Assembly: GCA_937901365.1 (NCBI GenBank)
Contig: CALCEF010000004.1
Location: forward strand, 1-10,677
Direction: 5' to 3'
DNA from: an uncultured euryarchaeote
Lineage (GTDB): Archaea; Thermoplasmatota; Poseidoniia; Poseidoniales; Thalassarchaeaceae
Length of the DNA stretch: 10,677 nt
The translations under genes and the position numbers were made by a program. Below, piece after piece: positions 5,642 through 10,677 of the stretch. The stretch's first letter is position 1. Every line of letters begins with the position of its first letter. The notes below the pieces were generated by a model, which searched no databases, was not told where the DNA came from, and saw nothing but the letters and a program-made list of their open reading frames with translations.

Positions 5642-6757
5642 TTGGCGACGATTAAAGAGCAGATTGCTGAAATTCAAGCAGAGATCGATAAGACTCAGAA
5701 AAACAAGGCTACAATGCACCATATCGGGAAACTCAAAGCCAAAATCGCCGCACTGAAACGTAAGATTGAGGCCCAAGAAGCACATGCAAAAAGCAGTGGG
5801 CCCGCGTCTGGATTTGAAGTCAAAAAATCAGGAGATGCCACAGTTGCGTTGGTCGGTTTCCCATCTGTGGGTAAGTCGACACTCATCGCAAGATTGACCG
5901 GGCAAGACTCGGAAGTTGGAGCATACGCATTCACCACACTGACCTGTATCCCTGGTTTGATGGAGCACCGGGGCGCTAAAATCCAGATTCTGGATTTGCC
6001 CGGTTTGATTCCCGGAGCTGCAGAAGGAAAGGGTCGAGGGAAGGAAATCCTTGGTGTTATTCGCTCCTGTGATATGGTACTCTATGTCGTAGACCCCTTC
6101 CAAGAGTCGCACTTCAACGTACTCAACCGAGAACTCGAGATTAGTGGGATGAGATTGAACGAAGAACGACCGCCGGTTTTTGTGAAACGTACTGACAGAG
6201 GCGGAATTATTGTCCGCTCAACATGTGAACAAACTCACTTGGAACAGGAAGAAGTTCAGGACATCGTTCGCTCTTTCGGAATTGTCAGTGCACACGTCAC
6301 AATGCGAATTGATGCGACCGCAGATCATCTGGTTGACACTATGGCTGCAAACAGAGTATACTCCAAGGCAGTAGTGGTTGTAAACAAAATGGATATTGCT
6401 AGTCAGGAAGACCTTACTCGGACCACTGATATGCTTCCTGAAGACTGGCCGGTCATGCCAATTTCAGCATACACAGGACAGGGTGTAGAGGAAATGAAGG
6501 ATTTCCTATACGACAATCTAGGCTTCATGTCGATCTTTTTGAAACCTCAAGGACAAGAGGCTGATTTGGTCGAACCTCTGATTGTCAAAGACACCTCAAC
6601 TGTGGAAGATGTGTGCAATACTTTGCACAGAGATTTTGTTCGCAAATTCCGTTATGCCAGAGTCAAAGGGCCATCTGCCAAATTCGATTGGCAACGAGTT
6701 GGGTTGGCGCACCAACTGAAGGATGGAGATTTGCTTTCAGTGATTATCAAGCGATAA
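5642..6757 (+). CDS. DRG-family GTPase (developmentally regulated GTP-binding protein, archaeal)
   Basis: A translation-associated GTPase of the Obg/DRG group, conserved across archaea and eukaryotes and thought to act on ribosomes or RNA. Its 371 residues match the usual 365-370. Order: a charged coiled-coil/helical N terminus (1-50) with MHHIGKLKAKIAALKR, G1 GFPSVGKST (72-80), G2 AFTT (97-99 region), G3 DLPG (118-121) followed by the glycine-rich LIPGAAEGKGRGKE, a DRG-specific insert (about 155-240), G4 NKMD (248-251), G5 SAY (275-277), and a C-terminal TGS domain (about 296-370) ending DGDLLSVIIKR. All nucleotide-binding residues are present. The start is the TTG at 5642, fixed by a strong ribosome site. 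A structured leader precedes it, and the next gene begins 69 bases after its stop on the same strand. Confidence 0.97.
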   Translation: MATIKEQIAEIQAEIDKTQKNKATMHHIGKLKAKIAALKRKIEAQEAHAKSSGPASGFEVKKSGDATVALVGFPSVGKSTLIARLTGQDSEVGAYAFTTLTCIPGLMEHRGAKIQILDLPGLIPGAAEGKGRGKEILGVIRSCDMVLYVVDPFQESHFNVLNRELEISGMRLNEERPPVFVKRTDRGGIIVRSTCEQTHLEQEEVQDIVRSFGIVSAHVTMRIDATADHLVDTMAANRVYSKAVVVVNKMDIASQEDLTRTTDMLPEDWPVMPISAYTGQGVEEMKDFLYDNLGFMSIFLKPQGQEADLVEPLIVKDTSTVEDVCNTLHRDFVRKFRYARVKGPSAKFDWQRVGLAHQLKDGDLLSVIIKR

Positions 6758-6767
6758 CATAGGGGTT

Positions 6768-6784
6768 CATCTCCGAAGGAGATG
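6768..6784 (+). other. 7-bp hairpin between the GTPase gene and the next gene
   Basis: CATCTCC (6768-6774) and GGAGATG (6778-6784) form a perfect stem around GAA, ten bases after the GTPase stop. No T-run follows, so a classic terminator is unlikely. It could be an mRNA processing or stabilising element. The next gene's ATG is 42 bases downstream, with GGTGA at 6817-6821 as a partial ribosome site. Confidence 0.5.
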
Positions 6785-6825
6785 TTGATAGGGGCGAGCA
6801 CCATCGCAGGTTCCCCGGTGACAAC

Positions 6826-8103
6826 ATGGAACGCTATCATCCAAGAGCGGGCCTTTGGTGCATCGTTGTTGCATTTCCCACATGGATTGTCTACCTGCTC
6901 AATGGAATGCTGGGTTTCTTCCCTGCGGTTATTTTTGCAGACGGGGGGGTCGGACAGAAGTTCCATTTCTGGCTGTTTTTGAAGGACCGATTCTTCGGAG
7001 GTTCACCCGATCCTGTTTGGTCTGAAGCTGGTGTGATGACTTCGCAAGAGTGGTTGCTTCTTGCACTGGCATTGCCATCTACCATTGGTGCGCTCTACTG
7101 CTTGAGGCGGCGCCCCGAATTTGGGGCAATTGAACGGAAGAGCGAGGTCGATGAGCGAGAATCGCTTGAGATGGGTGCCATCAATTTCGTATCCACAGGT
7201 GGAGGAGATGCACACACACAATCCATTGTTGAATCTGTAATCGGTCAAGAACAGGTTCTCGACCAAAATGTCGTCTCTGCTGCTTTGGGAGAGATGGGTG
7301 TAATCGCGGCTGCCAACGCTGCAGAAGCGGAGGCACAGCAAGACGAAGTTGAGGCTGAGACGATTCTGGACAGTCGATACACGACTACCGTACAGGATGA
7401 TGATGTTCTCGATATGATTTCTGCTTACGTAGAAGATGATGGGGTTACTGAAGAAGAAACTGAAGAATCAGATGTTCCAGATACAGAAGATGATGACATC
7501 GAATGGGGTGTTTGGAATCCTGATGAAGATACTGAACAAGAACCCATTTCGGAGTTAGAGGAACCCGATTCAGAATCCAAACGTGAATTACCAGAGATTC
7601 CAGAAATATTCCGTGAACCTGTCGTTGATTCACCCGATCCTCTCGTGGTGCCATCCATGCCAGAAATCCCGACCGTTCAGGCACCCAGTTCGAATATTGG
7701 TGACCGGATTAGTTCAATCGCAACACAGGCCGCAGATGCTACTGTGAATGTCACAAAGGAGGTTGTTAGCGCAACTGTGACTGGAGCCAAAGAAGTGGTT
7801 TCAATGGCTGCAGGCATCACCGAGAAGGTGGTGGAAAAGGTCCGTCAAAAATCAACCAAGGGCGTCATGCCAGTAAGGCCACCTGGACTTCCGCCGATGG
7901 CTGAATGGGATGCCTACCAAGGAGCTTGGACACTCATGGGGAGACCCGTGCATGTCGCTGCACAACCGGAGCCTGAAACACCAGCGCCTGCTTGGGCAAG
8001 TTCAGAAACAGAGCCTGTCGAAACAGTGTCTGAAATCAACACTGAACTAAATGTCGAAACTGGTGGGCGCAGGAATACACCGTTCATCCCTGAATTGCCG
8101 TGA
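6826..8103 (+). CDS. two-helix membrane protein with long acidic tail and 11-residue helix repeats, function unknown
   Basis: I do not recognise this 425-residue protein. Two hydrophobic segments (about 11-37 and 75-93, the second ended by CLRRRP) suggest membrane insertion with the long tail on the cytoplasmic side by the positive-inside rule. Residues 100-290 are strongly acidic and low in complexity, with runs such as TEEETEESD and EDDDIEW and Pro-Glu-Ile-Pro repeats (PEIPEIF, MPEIPTV). Residues 298-341 form an amphipathic helix of 11-residue repeats. A Pro-rich linker leads to PPGLPPMAEWDAYQGAWTL (352-370), a compact aromatic motif that may be a small binding module. ATG 6826 is the first possible start after an in-frame TAG at 6760-6762. 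Its stop overlaps a GTG at 8100 of the tatC frame, so it is probably co-transcribed with tatC and could serve export or membrane organisation. Confidence 0.85.
   Translation: MERYHPRAGLWCIVVAFPTWIVYLLNGMLGFFPAVIFADGGVGQKFHFWLFLKDRFFGGSPDPVWSEAGVMTSQEWLLLALALPSTIGALYCLRRRPEFGAIERKSEVDERESLEMGAINFVSTGGGDAHTQSIVESVIGQEQVLDQNVVSAALGEMGVIAAANAAEAEAQQDEVEAETILDSRYTTTVQDDDVLDMISAYVEDDGVTEEETEESDVPDTEDDDIEWGVWNPDEDTEQEPISELEEPDSESKRELPEIPEIFREPVVDSPDPLVVPSMPEIPTVQAPSSNIGDRISSIATQAADATVNVTKEVVSATVTGAKEVVSMAAGITEKVVEKVRQKSTKGVMPVRPPGLPPMAEWDAYQGAWTLMGRPVHVAAQPEPETPAPAWASSETEPVETVSEINTELNVETGGRRNTPFIPELP
7717..7848 (+). repeat. four hendecad (11-residue) repeats in the tatC-adjacent membrane protein
   Basis: Residues 298-341 divide into four 11-mers: IATQAADATVN, VTKEVVSATVT, GAKEVVSMAAG and ITEKVVEKVRQ. 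Positions 3-6 follow a Lys/Thr/Glu, Glu/Gln/Lys, Val/Ala, Val/Ala pattern. The 11-residue period and small-residue face resemble membrane-binding amphipathic helices of synuclein-like and LEA-like proteins. The resemblance is one of pattern, not shown homology. DNA-level identity between units is only partial. Confidence 0.65.
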
Positions 8104-8105
8104 TC

Positions 8106-8110
8106 GAGGT
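8106..8110 (+). promoter_or_regulatory. Shine-Dalgarno site GAGGT of tatC
   Basis: GAGGT lies 4 bases before the ATG at 8115 and 7 bases before the ATG at 8118. The 7-base spacing matches nadM, DUF1499 and the GTPase gene, favouring ATG 8118 (MSERLDL) over the overlapping GTG at 8100. Confidence 0.6.
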
Positions 8111-8117
8111 CGACATG

Positions 8118-8900
8118 ATGTCCGAACGATTGGATCTTGAGCACCTCATGGACGCGCCAAGAATACGCTTGTTTCGTCGATTTGGTGAACATCTTAGAAC
8201 CAGGGTCAGAGGACTTGCAATTCTGTTCACATTCGGATTCATTATCGGTTACCCATTGGCAGGCATTGCCCTTGAATGGATGATTGATCAAACCAGCATG
8301 ATTCCAGATGATACGACAATCATCGTGCTACAACCATTGGAGTTGGTCTTGCTGCGATTGCAGGTGGCAGGATACTTAGGGATTGCATTGGTTGTCATGG
8401 CTTTGATTTGGGATGCTGCACGGTTGGCAGGAAATGCAAACCTCCCTGAAGAAGTTGAGTTGCCGTCGCTTCCAAAGGGTGCACTTTTCCGTGGCATCTT
8501 CGCTCTCTCGATTTCCATCGGTTTGGCCGTATTGGGACTGATTTACGCTTGGGATGTTCTAATCCCATTCTTGCTAGAATATCTGCAGGATGACGCCGCT
8601 TCCGCTGGCCTCGAATCCACCTGGCATCTACAGGCTTGGATTGGATTCCTCCTATCTCTCGCTCTAGGCAGCGCTCTTGCCTTCCAAGTCCCTCTAGCTG
8701 TTCTAGTAGTGCTTAGGGGTGGTTTGGTCGAGCGAGAAATGCTGACACATTATCGTCGCCACCTGTGGTTTACCAGCATCGTGGTCGGCGCCATGTTGTC
8801 TCCACCCGACCCGCTATCGCTAGCACTCATCGCAGCGCCGATGATCGTGCTGTTTGAGGTCGCGCTGCTCATCGATGCAATCATTCCTCAGAAGAACTGA
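8118..8900 (+). CDS. tatC: TatC, multi-spanning subunit of the twin-arginine protein translocase
   Basis: TatC recognises twin-arginine signal peptides and, with TatA, moves folded proteins across the cytoplasmic membrane. The 260 residues fit the family. An N-terminal amphipathic part with GEHLRTR (23-29, the ELRxR element) precedes six hydrophobic segments at about 32-54, 75-104, 123-150, 173-198, 216-227 and 232-254. FQVPLAVLVVLRGGLV at 189-204 with HYRRHLW after it, and LSPPDPLSLAL at 227-237, correspond to the conserved TPPDxxS block before the last helix. The usual 'PGLxxxE' loop is replaced by an acidic LPEEVELPSLPK, a divergence to note. No tatA is visible in this window. ATG 8115 and GTG 8100 are alternative starts. 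The 3' end overlaps the convergent transporter gene by 20 bases. Confidence 0.92.
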   Translation: MSERLDLEHLMDAPRIRLFRRFGEHLRTRVRGLAILFTFGFIIGYPLAGIALEWMIDQTSMIPDDTTIIVLQPLELVLLRLQVAGYLGIALVVMALIWDAARLAGNANLPEEVELPSLPKGALFRGIFALSISIGLAVLGLIYAWDVLIPFLLEYLQDDAASAGLESTWHLQAWIGFLLSLALGSALAFQVPLAVLVVLRGGLVEREMLTHYRRHLWFTSIVVGAMLSPPDPLSLALIAAPMIVLFEVALLIDAIIPQKN

Positions 8901-10608
8901 GGCCTCTTACGCGAGCGTCATATTCGTTTGCAACTGCAATGCCGTCTTCGACATCGACCCATTTCATCATCACAGTTCCAGAGATAATCAGTATAGCCAA
9001 ACTTGCGATGGCGACGCGGCTATCATACATCACTGAAAGTGTAGTGTAGACCATCGGACCCATGAACGCTGCAACCTTGCCAAAGAAGCCGAAGAAACCG
9101 AAGAATTCGGTACTCCTTGTCTCGGGAACCATTTGACCGAACAGGCTGCGTGCGAGGCCCTGACTTCCACCCATCAACACACCAGCGAGGCAACCGAGCA
9201 TGAGCCATTGCCAGAATACTGCCATGTTCAACGGTGCCCAAACGTAAGTACGGACTGTTTCTGGGATGAAATCGAGCTTGCCATCGCCAAGGCTTGTCGG
9301 ATGGTGGATTCCAACCATGGTGGATTTGTCAAGGCTGCCACCCTCTACTGAAATACTGTATCGTGTGTCTTCGCTTGCAGCCATGAATGCACTCATATTC
9401 TCTGCGTCAGCAGAACCATTGGCACCTTCTTCGAAGTCGTTATTATTGCAATCGGTACAGAAGGGAAGGATGTGGTCCCAATCGTCTTTGAATTCTTGAT
9501 CATCATCACCCATGCCCACCAAATCCAATGAACGGACAGTAATGACGTAGGTATCTTCATCCCATTCGGCTTGGAAATCATATTCATCATGGTTTTCAAG
9601 CTCAAGTGGGGCGAACGACATTGCGCCGACAATCATCACGCACCACATGACCAAGGAGAATGTTAGCGCCCCCTTCGTCGACCATCGGCCTGCGAGCCAA
9701 GTGAAGAAGAAGGCCGCTGGGAAAGCAACGAATTGGATGATTAAAATGGTCAGAATGAGTTCACCCATCGTCAATCCGAGCACAGCGATTCCAAATGCAC
9801 CCGCCAGTGAAGTAACACTGTTGATGCCGTCAATAAACAAGAAGTAGGCGAACATGTAGATGAATAGTGTCTTGAAATTTCTCCATTCAGAAAGAGTATT
9901 GACCACTTCTGAAATACCCATTTTTGTAGCATCTTTCAATGTTAGATCCTCAATTTCGTTCTCAATTTCAGGTTCAGCAACATAGGCGAACGTGTACCAA
10001 GCGAATCCGAACCACCAAATTCCCGAAGATGCAATGGCCACTTGAGTAGCCCATAGGGCGAAATCGGTTGAGAATAACAAACCGAGATGGACAACCAAGA
10101 GAAGACCACCACCGAGATACCCGTAGGCATATGCTTTGTTTGAAATGGCATCCATCTCATCGTCCTCACCTTGGTAAGGCAGCAATGCGTTGTAGAATAC
10201 TCCAGCAGCATTCAATCCAATATTCGCAAGAAGGAACATGATGAAAATCCACACCCATTGAAAAGAAATCTCAAACATGGGTGCCAATGCAATGAGGAAT
10301 ACAGAACCGGCACCAAGCCAAGTCATCCATTTCAATGCGACCATTTTGATACGTTTCCGATCCGCAATCACTCCAATGGAAGGGCTGACAATTGCAACCA
10401 TCAGTGTCCCCAAAGTCACTGCCAGAGACCAAGCCGCATCAGAGGTCATCTCCATTCCAATAACGGTTCCAGTCAATCCGTTTGCTTCGAGAAACAATGC
10501 CGCAAACCAAGCGGGAAGAATCGCTGTTGTTACGCTTGTTTCAAAGGCTGATTTTCCCCAATCATACATGCAGTAGCCAAAGATAGACTTGCGCTTCTCC
10601 CCTGTCAT
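8881..10608 (-). CDS. MFS transporter of the UMF1 (ATG22-like) family with an acidic external insert
   Basis: A 575-residue major facilitator of the UMF1 group; substrates of prokaryotic members are unknown to me, while yeast Atg22 exports amino acids from the vacuole. Family marks are YDWGKSAFETSV (15-26), the motif-A-like GVIADRKRIK (79-88), YNALLP (139-144), SNKAYAYGYLGGG (156-168), GGSQGLARSLFG (480-491) and EFFGFFGFFGK (501-511). About twelve membrane helices can be placed. Residues 335-458, between putative helices 9 and 10, form a roughly 125-residue acidic soluble insert with a CTDC pair (384-387); by topology it faces outside. Most relatives are about 430 residues. ATG 10608 (MTGEKRK) is chosen because homology begins just after it; in-frame ATG 10671 or TTG 10674 would add 21-22 unlike residues. 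No ribosome site is seen. The 69 bases upstream to the window edge hold nothing recognisable. Confidence 0.92.
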   Translation of the reverse strand: MTGEKRKSIFGYCMYDWGKSAFETSVTTAILPAWFAALFLEANGLTGTVIGMEMTSDAAWSLAVTLGTLMVAIVSPSIGVIADRKRIKMVALKWMTWLGAGSVFLIALAPMFEISFQWVWIFIMFLLANIGLNAAGVFYNALLPYQGEDDEMDAISNKAYAYGYLGGGLLLVVHLGLLFSTDFALWATQVAIASSGIWWFGFAWYTFAYVAEPEIENEIEDLTLKDATKMGISEVVNTLSEWRNFKTLFIYMFAYFLFIDGINSVTSLAGAFGIAVLGLTMGELILTILIIQFVAFPAAFFFTWLAGRWSTKGALTFSLVMWCVMIVGAMSFAPLELENHDEYDFQAEWDEDTYVITVRSLDLVGMGDDDQEFKDDWDHILPFCTDCNNNDFEEGANGSADAENMSAFMAASEDTRYSISVEGGSLDKSTMVGIHHPTSLGDGKLDFIPETVRTYVWAPLNMAVFWQWLMLGCLAGVLMGGSQGLARSLFGQMVPETRSTEFFGFFGFFGKVAAFMGPMVYTTLSVMYDSRVAIASLAILIISGTVMMKWVDVEDGIAVANEYDARVRGLSSSEE

Positions 10609-10677
10609 GAAACACGAACCAGAACGGGCGGTGTTTAGGCTTGGTGCAGGGTGATGCTTGAATACGGGCATCAATAA

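Noticed and set aside
6943..6949. Run of seven G as a slippage or frameshift site
   Set aside because: It lies in Asp-Gly-Gly-Val codons of an uninterrupted frame; no alternative product in a shifted frame looks meaningful.
6782..6982. Small frame starting at ATG 6782 after GGAG in the hairpin
   Set aside because: Overlaps the longer membrane-protein frame, has poor ribosome-site spacing and shows no protein character of its own.
7425..7684. Minus-strand Ser-rich frames over the acidic tail
   Set aside because: Ser/Thr-rich translation is the expected complement of a Glu/Asp-rich coding stretch.
1..10677. CRISPR array, insertion sequence, integrase, attachment site or defence operon
   Set aside because: No regularly spaced direct repeats, terminal inverted repeats, transposase or defence-type genes were seen. 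Gene content is housekeeping and composition is even.

Overview
The window looks like an ordinary, densely coded stretch of a marine archaeal chromosome. The best guess is a Marine Group II euryarchaeon (Poseidoniales) or a near relative. This is inferred from an archaeal DRG-type GTPase, an archaeal-type NMN adenylyltransferase (NadM) and an archaeal COG2108 radical SAM protein. These sit beside genes of bacterial character (SerC, PdxT, GrpE, TatC, a UMF1-type transporter), with mid-range base composition and acidic proteins. I see no rRNA, tRNA, CRISPR array, insertion sequence or prophage, and no gap between genes longer than about 120 bases.

Layout. (1) 1-4258, plus strand: the tail of a possible PD-(D/E)XK nuclease-like protein, then serC, pdxT, a COG2108 radical SAM gene, grpE and a signal-bearing DUF1499 protein. 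From pdxT onward the genes overlap by a few bases or lie within 4 bases of each other, so they read as one operon. (2) 4255-5525, minus strand: a two-gene unit of an unrecognised acidic protein followed by nadM, tail to tail with DUF1499 so that the two stop codons overlap. (3) 5526-5641: a short divergent intergenic region with two perfect hairpins, an alternative long-range pairing and a near-perfect Shine-Dalgarno site. (4) 5642-8900, plus strand: DRG GTPase, a two-helix membrane protein with a long acidic tail and 11-residue helix repeats, and tatC. (5) 8881-10608, minus strand: a UMF1-family MFS transporter with a large acidic external insert, overlapping the tatC end by 20 bases.

How the genes fit together. 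The first block mixes cofactor and amino-acid metabolism (SerC uses PLP; PdxT feeds ammonia to PLP synthesis) with protein folding (GrpE). NadM makes NAD. The third block joins a translation-associated GTPase with Tat protein export, and the protein between them is a candidate accessory factor of either process.

The nearest things to something undescribed are the structured leader of the GTPase gene, the hendecad-repeat membrane protein beside tatC, the COG2108 radical SAM gene coupled to pdxT, and the unknown partner of nadM. None of these is a clear new defence or mobile system.
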